From: Rosa chinensis
Taxonomy: Eukaryota > Streptophyta > Magnoliopsida > Rosales > Rosaceae
Length of the DNA stretch: 64,000 nucleotides
Assembly: GCF_002994745.2 (NCBI RefSeq)
Contig: NC_037093.1
Coordinates: 51,006,384 to 51,070,383 of the forward strand
Reading direction: 5' to 3'
The position numbers were made by a program, and so were the translations under genes. The notes beneath the pieces were generated by a model. That model was not told the DNA's origin. It searched no databases and worked only from the letters and a program-made list of their open reading frames with translations. This document shows, in pieces, positions 10,342-27,649 of this stretch; within the stretch, counting starts at the first letter, position 1, and the number at the start of each line of letters is the position of its first letter.

Positions 10342-12220
10342 TTATCTTGATGAAGCATGAGAACAAGTCCATGCTGAGGCAACATACAAACTAGTATCCT
10401 TCCACCCAAGCCTAATCGTCCCATCTCCTTGCACAAGGTTATAACCATTACTAGGAGGAAACATGTTCAATATCAACTGCGCTTGAGCCATCGAATTTCC
10501 ACTCATACCTACTTGCATGAAGCTATTACTAGCCCCGAGCTCACTCCTCCAATGCCTAAACTTGTCTTCTCCGCTCCTTGCTGGCCCGCCTACTGCCAAT
10601 ATGTTGTTGATTTCCCTATACATCAAGCTGTGTTCAACTAAATGCCTGTTAGGGTTATCACTGGGCAAATAGGCTTCAAGAGAATCAAACATAGTTGAAT
10701 AGTAGTGCAAAGACCCGACAAAACGGTCCAAAAACGAGCCCCCGTTGTGCGACATGTCTTGCTCCACCAATGTGACGATTCTCGGGGATAGTTCTTCGAT
10801 GAGTTTCATTGTTCTCCAGTCGGGTCCTGTTGCATCGTAGAGCGAGTGCTGTAGCCAATGCACTGCTACAGTCTCTCCCCTCCGCACTTGCACCATTGAA
10901 GTGTCTAGGTGGTCACCAAATTTCCTCGTGATTGGATGAAACTCAAATGACAAGCCCAGTCGCCTGGCAAAATTTGAAAGTTGCTTTCCGGTCTCGAGCA
11001 ATACCTCAGATGAGGCGCCGAAACCGGTCATTCGTACGTGTGGAGGCCCTTCCATGCGTGTGGCGAGGATGTGAAAAAGGGCTGGCCATTGCAAACCCTG
11101 CATGCAAGGAATTCAATATCGATGTTAACAGAAATATTTTCAGGTATTTAAAAATGGTACCAAAAATAATGATCGATTATTACTATCAAGAGTAAAAATA
11201 CGTACGCGAATCATTTTGAAATCAAAATTACTGAAAGAATAGTTTATCATCATCTTACACGTACACATGTGAGTACAAAGATGAAATTTGAAATGCAAAA
11301 TGGCAAATTGAAAGTGACAACAATGTATTGCCAGAGAAAGTGTATATCAACGAGCCAAAAACAATCCAATACTATTAATTACTTGTAATTAACATCTAGA
11401 AATTTGAAACTCTAGTTCAAAATAATGACAGAGAATATTGCGATACTATCGAAATTTTAGGCTATACCTGCATGATATCGAGGTCGATAATGTGCACCCT
11501 GTCACGGCGGTGAAAGGCTTCGAGGATGGCTTGGTTGGAGGTGAAGTGAGCGAATTTGATGAAAGGCGAGATAGTGTTAAAGACTTGAAAAGCACCATGA
11601 ATGCTTTTGTAGTTGACCAAAGGAGAGCAAATGCCTAGCCACGAGTTCAAAACCCTACTCGACATGGCCTTGGCAAAATATGCCACCACGCGCTCCGCGC
11701 AGGATGGCCCATACGGCGAGGCCATCTGGGTGAGCTCGAGTAGCATCCGATGTGCCTCGCCGGGGTTCTCCACGGAGATTGCAACCGCACATTCGAACAG
11801 AAGAGTAATTAGTGTTAAGCCATGCTGGTCAAGCTTACTCAACCCTCTATCTCTCCTGTTGTTTTCTGCATGGAGTTGCAGCTCATTTCCCCACTGCAAG
11901 TCGTAATCTGCACGATCAGCACTTGTGTCGTCGCCGTAGTTTTTCCTGGGGGCTTTTCTCGGACTAAACTCTCCGGAATGTGACGGTGGGATGAAGTACT
12001 GATCCCCGGATGTTGCTGCAGTGTGCAAAGTGTCTGCGGTGGTGGTGGCTGTTTCCGGCAAGTCATCGATGAGTTGCTTCGTTATGTGCTCTACCCACTG
12101 AGAGAGATCGCTTACAGGCTTTGGGAATGGATTAACGGAGGTCGAATTGTTAATCCAATTAGTTTCATGGGGTTGGATCATATTCACAGTCCCATGAACC
12201 ATTTCAAATTCTGCTTTCAT
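10342..12220 (-). CDS. GRAS transcription factor, SCARECROW/SCL23-like
   Basis: Nuclear GRAS-family regulator. Two coding exons, 12220-11468 and 11097-10342, join through a 370-bp GT-AG intron to give 502 codons without the stop. The N-terminal 130 residues are variable. Leucine-rich region I starts near residue 134. The VHIID motif (residues 242-246, VHIIDLDIMQ) is cut at its end by the intron, the same place as I remember for Arabidopsis SCR. Exon 2 continues GLQWPALFHILA, then a PFYRE-like region (YREINNILAVGG) and a C-terminal SAW region (LGWKDTSLYVASAW). SCR and SCL23 act with SHORT-ROOT in radial patterning and bundle-sheath fate. I infer membership of that clade from the SCR-like residues, but divergence in the second half means a distinct SCR-like paralogue is possible. 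The ATG at 12220 is the first in a long open frame. Confidence 0.88.
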
Positions 12221-14895
12221 TATTTGAAATGATCACAGATGAATTAAGACAGAGAATAGAACCAGATGGTGTTGAGAGAGAGAGAGAGGAGAGGGGAGGT
12301 AGTTGTTGGTGGAGGTCATTTTTAAAGGTAAGTGATGTCTAAGGAAAAGGTGAGGGAATGACATAGAATTTTGGCATTTTTAAGATATTACAGAGAAGGA
12401 TGGCCGGCATATCCAGGACATATAAAAGAAGTTAACATGCTACAAGCCAAAGATACCACGTCGGAAAGGTAGCGATTTTGCGATTGTTAATATTGATAAA
12501 GTAATTTGGGGTTCACAACCAATTGATCAAACCCTTATAAACACATAGACAATGTCTCATTTTTCCCATGTGGGATGTATATATTCTCAACAAATATATA
12601 TTCAAATTTTTGAGATTTTTTTGGATGCATCTCTATATAATTATTTTTAGTTGTAATTCATCAACATACACCAACAACTAGTATCAAATTATCAGAAGGA
12701 AGATCTCCGAATGATCCAAACATAGACGAAATTACAATGCTTTAAGGAAAATGCAAGTGAGCTAAGGCTGGACAAAATTAAGTAGTATCTAATGAGGTAC
12801 GTAACAGACTCAAGAACCCTAAATCCCAAGAGGAACAGCTTGCTCTATGATTTCGAAGTACTTACCCTAAACTAGTCTTTCAATCAAAGTAGAGGGTCTG
12901 TCGTTTCTTTCTTCAGGCCGGTAACAACACCGTTTTAAATTTGAGTTTCAAATTTCTTATCAATTATTTTCTTATTTCTACGTACTAAGATTTTCGATAA
13001 TTTGCCTCAAGATTTTGAGCCAGGGTGGCCTAATAAATCGGCAAAGTATTGTAATAACTTCATTAATTGGAAATCAACATATAATCACATCTTTTGAACT
13101 TAGAACGTAAGTCCATGTATATATTGATAAGAATTCATGAAGATGAGAAAAGAACAACTAATCCACTAAATACATCATAGTGATGCATGGCTGCTTTGAA
13201 TAAAAATTAGTTGAGATTAATATCAACTGCTTTCATTTCATTTCTAAAAATGCTTATGTATACAAAAATTATAATGATGATGTATAATGTAGGTTTGTGA
13301 AATTTGGAGTTATGCTTGATAGATTTTGTTTGTTGTTGTTATCATTGACCCATCAGAAAAGACATTTTTGGCGACAAACCAAAATAAAATACTTCCTCCA
13401 AATGTGAATGGTTCAAGCTCTTTGCTTCTGATCTAATCAATTCATCTCTATGCTAATTAATTAATCCGAGTGGCTTAATTGGACGATTTCTAATAACTTG
13501 ACTCAGCTAATTTGGAAGGCATTCCTGTGATTTGTTAAGATCTAGCAAATCCATTAGGTCATGATAACATAATATTGCTGGCCTTAATAATTTGAGCAAT
13601 TTGGCCAGCATAGTTAATCACTTAATCCTCCAGGTGCCAGCTTTTGCTGCATAGATTTGGAATTAGAACTCAGCCAACCCACAGGTTTTGGAGAACCTCG
13701 TTTCTGATGTCAAATAGTCAACCTTGCTTTCCCCACACACAACGTTAACAATGGACGATATGAAAGACTCAAAATCAAACAAACTTGTCAACAGGGTCCA
13801 AGTCCGGGTTAAAAATAAAAACACTCAAATTAAGTTCATCCGAAAGTTCTTTAGTGCTCTGAAGTACTGGCATTATTTTAGTTTTGGCTGTTATACCGTA
13901 CTGTGACCGCACATAGGGTGAGAAGCACTGGTGCAAGGAAGCACCATAGACTATCTTGAAGTTTAACAATCAGCTTAACTAACTATATATTTAGTCTGAA
14001 GTTTTCATATCTCCCCTAGCCTCTGCCTCCTCTGTTTTCAAGTTTGTCAACTTCTTAATTGATGAGCATTTTCATAATTTCATTTTGCTACTAACTAGCC
14101 ACTTCAACCCGAAGTTTCCCTCCCCGAACCTTTCCCTCGATCTTTCCCGGTCATCCCACCAAAGTTTCATCCATAAAAGCTCCTAACTGTCTCTATAAAG
14201 AGTATGAACGAAGTTGATATGCCACAATATATATAGCGATAAAAAGAACTTGAGGAGACGTCCAAGGAATGCTTAGTTAAGCAGTTACGGCACTAAGAAT
14301 CTAATCAAAGCTCAGAAACCACCGGTAAACTTTAGTTGAGAAAGAACCGATAACTGAACTTTCGTTTTACGATTTGCTTTTCACTTCTCGTGTCCGATGT
14401 TGACTACACAACAAATTACACGTCTGAAAGAATTTGAACTAACCGGTCCACAGTTGAGTGTTTATGTCCAATTGCTGAAGTATTGGAGACAAGAATAACT
14501 GTAGTAGCTTTAGTTTTATTTGCCGTATTCAGAAGGCTTCGTTTGTCTGAATACTTCAACATATGTGCCATTTTTTCCAGTCAATTTAGAATGTAATCAC
14601 CAAATTTATATTAAACTAACATGAAAATTTCCCCACAGAAAATGATTTCTCAATGATCGATGGAGACTATATTGTCCAAACTTCATGCCATATGGCACTT
14701 CTATCGTAAACACAGACCCACATCGGAGAATACCTTTGGGATCATTCGGTATGTCTCTTTGGCTTCAATCAGATTCCTATAAAATCTTTGTTCGCTTCTG
14801 TTTTCAACTGGGAAAATAAAAGAAAGAAAATACATGACACAGTCACACATTTTGTATTTTGGTGATTTGAGTGTCCTTGATGATGTATTATCTAG
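12221..14895. other. Intergenic region, no recognised gene
   Basis: This holds the presumed GRAS 5' leader and promoter, with a short GA-repeat near 12275-12295, followed by AT-rich DNA. Small open frames (for example 14701-14904, minus) show no recognisable domain. No RNA gene was identified. Confidence 0.5.
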
Positions 14896-14904
14896 AATTA
14901 TCAA

Positions 14905-16065
14905 GAGTAAAACCCACCACTAGGGTCAAAACTTTTCTCCACCGGACAAAATGATACCCAACTTTTAAAAGTGATCAAAATGATACCTAAATTTTTAAAA
15001 GTGATCAAAATGATACCTAAATTTTTAAAAACAAATCAACTTGATACCCAACTTTCAAAAGTGATCAAATCACGTGTGGTTCAGTATTTTATGGGGTTAT
15101 AATAATATTTTACACAAAAAACTATTTTTCAATTATTTTTTATTTTACTTTGTTAATTCTCTTCTTCTTCTTCTATCTCTGCCTCTCTCTCTCTCTTCCC
15201 ATTTTTCTTTGTTTCTTTAGAAGTTAGGAAACATCCGAACTTTATTTGTTTCTACGATCGATGGTAGAATTGAAATTGAACGGAATATTTTTTTATATAA
15301 ATTCTATAGAAGAAGAAGATTGGGTTATAGATGATTAATGACCCTTTGACCATAAATCACTTCAATTTTTGTGCTTGATTTTGCATTTGATTTAACAAAG
15401 AAGTAAAACAAAACAAAAAAAGGGCTAAATACATTATACTATGTAGTTTGGGTCCAAAATCAATTCAGTCCCTAAACTTCTAATTTCATCAAGAACACCC
15501 CTGCACTTTCAATTTTGATCTAATAGGTCAAATTTGTTAGTCTTCTGACAATTGAGTCATTTAACTTGTTGACGTGGCTCATATATGATCTATGTTTTAT
15601 GATGTGGTGTTGAGGTGGCCTGCATAATCAATTTTGGAGTGAGTCCCACTATTAGAAATCTATCAAATAAATAGTTTTTCAACAAATAATCCAACTATAA
15701 CTTGAACCCATAACAGAATATTAATGAATTGGACCTATTAGATCAAAATTGAAAGTACATGGGTGTTTTTTTATGAAATTAGAAGTCCAGGAACTGAATT
15801 GATTTTGGACCTAAACCACAGAGTAGTAATCAGTATTTAGCCCTAAAAAAAATAAACTGAGGTATCAAATTGATTTGTTTTTTAAAACTTCAGGTATCAT
15901 TTTGATCACTTTTGAAAGTTGGGTATCAAGTTGATTTGTTTTTAAAAATTTAGGTATCATTTTGATCACTTTTAAAAATTTAGGTATCATTTTGATCACT
16001 TTTGAAAGTTGGGTATCATTTTGTCCAGTGGAGAAAAGTTTTGACCCTAGTGGTGGGTTTTACTC
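14905..16065. mobile_element. Mutator-like non-autonomous element, 1161 bp
   Basis: Perfect terminal inverted repeats begin GAGTAAAACCCACCACTAGG at 14905, with the complement ending at 16065. A perfect 9-bp target duplication AATTATCAA flanks them (14896-14904 and 16066-16074), as expected for Mutator-like elements. The arms run about 160 bp and contain tandem variants of gatcaaaatgatacctaa. No transposase is present. The middle is occupied by a second inverted-repeat element at 15421-15844. Confidence 0.88.
15421..15844. mobile_element. Inverted-repeat MITE nested in the Mutator-like element, 424 bp
   Basis: It begins AGGGCTAAATAC at 15421 and ends GTATTTAGCCCT at 15844. Matching inverted arms follow: gtccaaaatcaattcagtcc against an inverted counterpart near 15785-15815. 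The ends lie in A-rich sequence, so the target duplication cannot be read unambiguously. Confidence 0.75.
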
Positions 16066-16074
16066 AATTATCAA

Positions 16075-16635
16075 TGCATGATATATATAAAATCGCGTAA
16101 GCATGACGTTTAGCTGTCATCACTTACTACAACGAATTTGATCGATTGGCTTGTAGCCAAAGAAATAAGAACAGAAAAAAATAAAAACTGGAAAGAGATT
16201 GAGAAGGAGAGTGAACAAATTGTATTGCTTTGAATAATACAGCGAATTAACATGTATACAGTGTATGAGTTTGAGTGTATCTTTGTACAGTATTTGGTAT
16301 TTGACAACAATGGACAACAAGAAAGGAAGGAAAGAAGATTACAAATTAGTGGTTGTAAAGGAACTGGTATTACCCTTTAACATGTTGATAGCAGAGAAAA
16401 TTACAGGCCGCTAGCTTATCCGAGAAGGCTCAATATTGGTTGCTTTGTCAAGATCCGCCACCCTCCTTCAGACCTTGGAGACTTGGATTTTCATCAAACC
16501 TCGAAGCTCTCCAGCTGACAGAACCATGAAAAAAATACCGGCACAGAAGGCAGCATTGAGACTTGCATCTAATTACTTGAAAATCGAAATACAGTTGGTG
16601 GACAAGCTCCAAGTCCATCAGATGGATTGGCCAAA
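16075..16635. other. 3' flank of the NDR kinase gene
   Basis: No gene was recognised. The region probably contains the kinase 3' untranslated region on its right side. Short minus-strand frames at 16110-16320 are AT-rich and show no domain. Confidence 0.4.
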
Positions 16636-21459
<4,824 letters not shown>

Positions 21460-23785
21460 TTCCTACCCCCCCAATGTGGCACCCCAAACCATGCCCCCCA
21501 AAACGCACCGTATTCAACAGCAATGCATCTGCATTTTTTTTTTCTTTTTTCTATTGTTATATCAAAATATACACAGAATCACAATCGATCGGGTTGCGTG
21601 CAAATCAAGCAATTGCGGAATCAAAAGGACAGTCGGAAGAAGAAGACAGAAACAACCATGGTGGGAAACAAAGTTTAGGAAGATGAGAGCGGGGGGCCTA
21701 GGATTTCGGATTACCGCGCAAAATTTGATCCGTGAAAGTACCCCTTAACCAAAGTCCGCCATTATCGGTGGGGAATTGGGCCTGGGCTTCGGGTCTGGAG
21801 CTCCGTTACAAACTCCGACGTCTCACGACTCCTCTTTTCTTTGTGTTATCCGCTTTGTTCGCTATCCTTCTATGCGTTGTGCGCAGCTCGGAGAGACACA
21901 CACCACCACCCCCTCCCTCCTTTTTTTTATTTTATATTTTATATATTTCGAATTTTCCTAAGAAAAAATAAATAAATAAGAAAATAGGACCGTTAGATTT
22001 GTTATTTCTTGGCACGTTGGATCTCGCGAGAAATTGATCCGAGAAGAATCGGGTGGGCGGTGGTCTCCACGTTCTGATGTTGACCTTTGCGCGCGCGCTC
22101 CACATTGGCAACACATCCGTTTTGTTTTTCAAAGCACCTCCAAGTGTTTTGTTCAATGTATATATCTTCAGCGTTACGATATTGTGATTCCAAGACTGCA
22201 TCGGTGATAAGTGATGGTAAAGATTTTTGCTTTCAAGTTTTGAAGTTAGTTTCTTTTGATATATTTTCGGTGAGACTAACAATAACTTCATTGTCAATGC
22301 TGTTAATGTTTTTTGTTATTATTTTTATTTGTCGAGTCTAGAAATAGAATCCATGTCAGCGACACTCTATCTGGTGTTAAACTTGGATTGAATGAAACTC
22401 AGGGGAGCAACTAAATAATTGCATGACTTCGTGAATTATTTTTAGTGGTAAACTCTTGTTCCTAGTGTAAACTAATGTTGTATAATTGTATAAATCTAGA
22501 AGCTATTTATCAATGGGAATAGCGGGCGTATCTTTCTGCGCCTAGGATCATTTCTTTTGCACAAAGCAATAAACTCTGAGGTTCAACAAGGGAAGATTTC
22601 TTGCATCTAGGGCAATCATGGGACCATGGATCCCCACTCCCCAGTCCCTTTGAGAATACATCAACCAGAAAGAAGAGCAGATTCCAAAAGCTAAGACAAT
22701 GCTCCTTTATCTTACAACCTCTGCGCATGAAGCCAAACCCAGACTCGGTTAAAGTGAAATTGTTGCTTTGGTCCGAGGAAGACAGTTTGGAGAAGCATTG
22801 CCATCAGAAAGTGATTGCAACCTTGCACTGCTTCCTTGGAGTGAAGAGGAAGAAAGAAATTGTGTGCCTTAATCCTACTAAATTCAAATGAAAAGGAGAT
22901 ATCTCTACCAACTTAGGACAGTAACTCGATGCTGCAAGTAACATCATATCAACCATAATGGAAACCTAGCCTATAAGAGTCTTGATTCAAATGGCATCAA
23001 ATGCGTGAGATGGTCCAACATTATCTTTTCATAAAACGAAGATGAAACTACTGAAGCAACAGGCAACATTTTCTGCAGACTATTTTTGCAATCTGGAAAA
23101 CCTAAAAGAGTACATAATTCCAGGCCATTTGAAAGCACAAGATCATGATGTTCCAGACATAAGGCAGAAACAAGCAACAAATCAGAGTCGAACTGAGACT
23201 AGCTCATATGAAAATTTATCTCTGTTACTGTAAAATATAGGATTGTACATCACATTCGCTGTTACAAGTTTTTCCAATCTGTTTCATTCAATGTACTCAA
23301 CCAAGCCATGTAAAATCATGTGCTATTCACATGTTTGATGCTCCTATCATATGGTCCCCTCATCACAAGAATCTTCTTTTCTATATAATCAAACAAAGCA
23401 ACAGTGGGAAAGAGATTGCAGACTACTCTTGTTGCAAGACTTCTTAGATAACCAAGTCAGTACAATTTATCATCCTATAAAAAGCCATACGCGTGCTTCA
23501 TGGTATAACCCCCACCAGGAAAGGGCATGGCACACTACCTAGTTGCAAGTTTTCTTATATGACCAATGTCAGTATAACATATTGGCCTACAAAAGGCCAT
23601 CGGAGCTGCTTCACCGTATAGCCAACAACACAAATGCTTGACCTAGTGGATCCCATTTTAATGCCATCCTTATTTCTACAGTCTAAGAAGGGAAACACTC
23701 CATGTGTGGGTAAACCAAGGATTGGTGAAAAATGAATTTAAGAATTTGCCTTGAATTTGGATTTTATCTTAACTTCATCAACATA
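21460..23785. other. Intergenic region between NDR kinase promoter and ABCI 3' end
   Basis: 21460-21900 is the likely NDR 5' leader and promoter side. Further right no coding region was recognised; the small frames at 21932-22297 and 22510-22891 lack domains. Two diverged direct repeats lie near 23430-23525 and 23535-23630 (both with ttgcaag...ttctta and atgg/ccgtatagcc-type ends). Part of this region may be the long 3' untranslated region of the ABC gene. Confidence 0.4.
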
Positions 23786-25643
23786 TCAGCGGTAATACGC
23801 CATGTGTCTTGATGACATACCAAAAGGAGATGACGTTTGGGCAGGATTTTTGGGTTTCTTTTTCTCCTGCTTGGTTTCAGCACGAAGCCAGGATTCGACA
23901 ACAGAAAGCAGATTGACTGAACTCTTCAACTCTTCAACCTCCAATAACTTCTGAGCTCTCTTTAGCTCACCATCTTGGATGTAAGCTAAATGGGTTGCCC
24001 ATGTTTCCAAGCCATCAAAGATATGAGTTGCGTATACAATTGTAGCTCCTCTCTATATGAAACGCAGGATGAATCATAATTAAGATGGGTCCAATTAAGA
24101 GAGATAGATATGAGTCATGCTAATTGACCAGAAAACAAAAGTTTTTGTTATCAAATGACATGTGTCATTTCCCCATTCAAAGCTCTTCCAGATCTCAGAT
24201 GTGGAGTGTGTATATGTGTTATAACTTTAACAAAAAGAGATAAATGATACAAAGCCATACCTGCTCACATTCTTCCTTGAAGAAATCTAGTAAGTCCATC
24301 CTAGCAACAACATCCAAGTCGACTGTTACCTCATCAAGCAAGAGAACCTGGAAGAAAATGAGAATGCTTCCACTTTTTAATATGCCAAAAGAAAATCTAC
24401 CACATTTTAGCCTACCAGAGTCCAAGGACAAAATTATAAAGTCAATAGGTGGAGATTCTAAAATGTGCAGGATGTACCCCAAGCATGGAATGAAACATGA
24501 AGCACTCATATAATTCTATACCATACACAATTATCCTTAGAAAGATGCAAAATGAAGTTAAAATTTAAAATCATCTTAGGATCTTCTTAAGAGTGCAGGG
24601 CGTTTCATTTTTGAATTACAAACCCATATATATGAGATCCTATGATACCTTGAAAGGATGAAGAAGTCCCATGCAGATTTGCACTCGGCGTCGCTGCCCA
24701 TCAGATACTTTATGCATTCGCCACTTGAGATCTATATCAAGCAGCTCAATCAACTTTTCTCTCCTAACCGGATCAGTTCCTTCCACTGCCACAAGTTAAT
24801 TTCAACAATATTTGTGATGAGAAAGATCTAATATATCCAATTCAATGAAACAAACATGACAAAAAGGTAGCAACACGAATAAACACTCCAAAAATCGCAC
24901 AGTAAATATTATTAAATACAGTATGCTCTGACTTTACTTTTCTTCCTGATAAAACTGGGATAATGTAGCATGCTAGATAAAATAACCCACCTCCAAATAT
25001 CATATGTTCAGCAGAGAAGTCTCCTTGGAGGGGCAGCTCTCCCTGAAAGTTTTCAAAGACAAGCCTATTCAAATTCATTTGGTTCATAGCACCTGGATTG
25101 CATTATGACTATCTTAGCTTGCATTGTGCACTCAGCTAGCCACAAGGCCTAAAATGATTAAATTCATGAGCCAGCCCTAATCAAATTGCACCATAAATTT
25201 ACAAATGAGATGATTTTCATAATATTAGGAGCAGAATACTCACAGCACAGCCAACAGTTTTGCTCCAGGAGCCTCCCAAATAGGCCAAGTCGCCGCTACA
25301 GACCAAATGAGTGTCATGAAAAGCCGAACCATTCAACACCCGCACCACGTCCCTCCCTCCCACCATTTGCTTCCCCGCCAAAATCTTCAGCAGAGTAGTC
25401 TTCCCTGCAAAACCACTCAATACTCTTTCAATTAGCTTCTGAAAGGACCTAACAGAAATGTTAGGTCGATGAATTAGGTTAGGGTTTTCGGCTACCGGAT
25501 CCGTTGGCGCCGACGAGAAGGCACCGTGATCCGGGAGCAATGTTGAGGCTGAAGTCGTAGAAGAGCGGAGGTTGCGCGTCGTACGCGAATTGCATGCCAC
25601 TGACTCTGATACCGCTCGAGGTCTCTGCTTCTTGTTCCGCCAT
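23786..25643 (-). CDS. Soluble ABC protein, ABCI19/20/21 type
   Basis: Single nucleotide-binding-domain ABC protein with no membrane segments. Six coding exons (25643-25496, 25404-25244, 25042-24991, 24785-24649, 24347-24261, 24052-23786) give 283 aa. Walker A GANGSGKT lies at residues 45-52, split by intron 1. A signature-like VSDGQRRR follows at 147-154 and Walker B VLLLDEVT at 167-174. The switch histidine is in [11 protein letters not shown]. The C-terminal third ([20 protein letters not shown] and a lysine-rich stretch) fits the plant ABCI19-21 / CCR4-associated-like group. In Arabidopsis these proteins form an ER-associated complex connected with light and cytokinin responses. The start at 25643 is chosen because its frame continues into Walker A; a longer overlapping frame starting at 25690 is not this protein. 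Confidence 0.93.
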
Positions 25644-27649
25644 GGTTGCTCGTCCGGTAGTACGGAGACGATGGTGATTTCGTCGGTCAAATTATGAGTC
25701 AGAGTTGGATAAGAATATATAGGGCGCGGACGGTGACGTGGTGGATAACTAGGAGGCCACGTAAGATGGTTACCCGGGGTGGAGATCCGGTGTAGAAGCG
25801 GCCACGAGTCTTGGAGTAATGGGCCAACTGAGTTTGGTCAATTACTGGTTGGAAAGTCCCACTTACATAGTTTTTGAAACGTGGCCATATATGAGGCCAT
25901 CAGAGTTCAAGAACATGGAAGTAGCCAAGTAGTTTCTTTCAAAAAAAAAACTGAGGAGGGTAGGTGATATGAATTTTCTTCTCCTTCTTCTTCTTTTTGA
26001 TTAAAAATCTTATTCTTATTGTTAGGGGGCCAAATAAGTAAATAGACTCGACAATAGCTTGAGTTTGCCCAATCTGGGTGTCCAAACGTAACTCAGATTG
26101 GCGGCCTAATTGGAGAATGAGTTTGAAAGTGGGTTCAACTGCAGGTTCTAAGTTGGATTCGGTCTCTTTTATGGACCAAAAGTACTAATTCTCTAGGGTT
26201 TCGTATTTGGGAACAAAATTCGATTATGTTTGACATATGTGGCACTATCGATTCTTCTAGAGTAGTACTGAATGATGATTCAAGCTATTTTTTAATAAGT
26301 GAGCTTTGAATGTTCAATGAGGGACCTATCTCTATGTAACACTTTGGATACTATCACATCTTCTTGTTTTATCTGTAGATGGCAATGGAAGGGTATGCAA
26401 TAATCATTCTAGCTTGAGGCTAACGGACGTTCCTTGTGGTTTGATAATGCTCCATAATGTTTTCTGGACGTGTTTCGATATGATTGTAATCAACTTTATT
26501 GAGTTCTAATATATGAAGTTATTTCGTTGATTAAAAAAAAAATACAACTTGAGTTTGTAAGTTCGATTCTATTTTAGTTCGTTGAAACTCGGCTTGTAAA
26601 TGGATAACACATTTTAAAGGAAGAATTAAAAAGAAAAATGCATAACATATTTTGTCCACAATTATGTTACTTACAATCAGTTGTGTATATTTAGTCAGTA
26701 ACTAATCAAAGAAATTATGCTCAATTATCATTGAATGTAAATATAACCAAGGTTCTGAAAAACGCTAGGCACTAGTTGGGCTGTGACCCGGAGACTAGAG
26801 CCTAAGGGCCTAGGCGGTTTTTATTTTTTTAATTTTTAAATTATTTTTATGACCTATAATAATAAAAATAAAAATATTTAAAATCTAAAAAGTAATTATA
26901 AATATAAAAATAGTCAAAATATAGAATAAATTAGGGTTTAGGGCCGCCTAGTTCCCGCTTAGGCCAAAATCCGATCGGTTCCTTACCACCTAGCGCCTAG
27001 GCCCTTTTTTAGAACATTGAATATAATACTGGAAAAACAAAATAATTCAAATTAAAAATATTTTTTCTACTCTTAAATTTACGGTCAATGATAATTGAGC
27101 ATAATTTTATGGGTAATTTATGGATAATTGTACTTTCGATATTCACTATAATGAACCCAATTGATAAAAAAACAAGATTACTTGTACTTCACAGTCATAT
27201 CATCTAATCATCTAGATCAATCTGAAGAGAGAATCCATTCTCAAAAAAAAAAAAAAAAAATCTAAAGAGAGATTACCAAACAAGACGCATTGACTTGGGC
27301 CCAAACTCACCTGGTCAAAGGTGCGCATGTTAGTAAGCGTGCGCCTCTCGCGCGCCATAGAAACAACCGTCTCGGTGAAAGTATAACATCCCTGACCCCC
27401 TCTGTTCAAGTTTCAACATAAGAAGCTGCAAAACCCTCCACACAGAAGGAGTCCCCAATCAAATTAAATTACTAATCTTTATTTCGATTTCTCAAAACCC
27501 CAAAACCAGTGAATCCCAAACACCAAAGCGTGAATCGTAAGGTAAGAATTTTCCTTAATTGCTTTGGTATTCACGCTTAATTCTCTATTGGAATTGGACT
27601 GATGCCCTAATCGCCTCTAATTGGAAGATTAAATATATGATACAGTAGC
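25644..27649. other. Intergenic region between ABCI and CHR8-like genes
   Basis: Divergent promoters of the two genes lie at the edges. A possible LINE-like 3' end occurs near 26300-26540, ending in an A run. Nested inverted-repeat DNA lies at 26714-27105. A 5'-leader intron of the CHR8-like gene may start near 27540 (aaggtaagaa). No other gene was recognised. Confidence 0.45.
26714..27105. mobile_element. Nested pair of MITE-like inverted repeats
   Basis: The outer arms attatgctcaattatcattg (from 26714) and their complement ending at 27105 match at about 26 of 29 positions. Inside them, 26751-27015 has imperfect arms with gttctgaaaaacgctaggc on the left and gcctaggcccttttttagaac on the right. 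This pattern is common in dispersed plant MITEs. No coding is present and target duplications are not clear. Confidence 0.55.

Noticed and set aside
22510..22891. Overlapping small frames on both strands between the NDR kinase and ABC genes
   Set aside because: There are no domains, no splice context and no repeats of coding type; they may be part of an untranslated region.
25217..25690. 157-codon minus-strand frame starting upstream of the ABC gene
   Set aside because: Its first 90 codons are out of frame with the ABC protein and read through intron 1; only the end coincides with exon 2.
26300..26540. LINE 3' end
   Set aside because: Only similarity to 1770-1850 and a terminal A run support it; there is no coding or target duplication, so it was kept as a note within the intergenic entry only.
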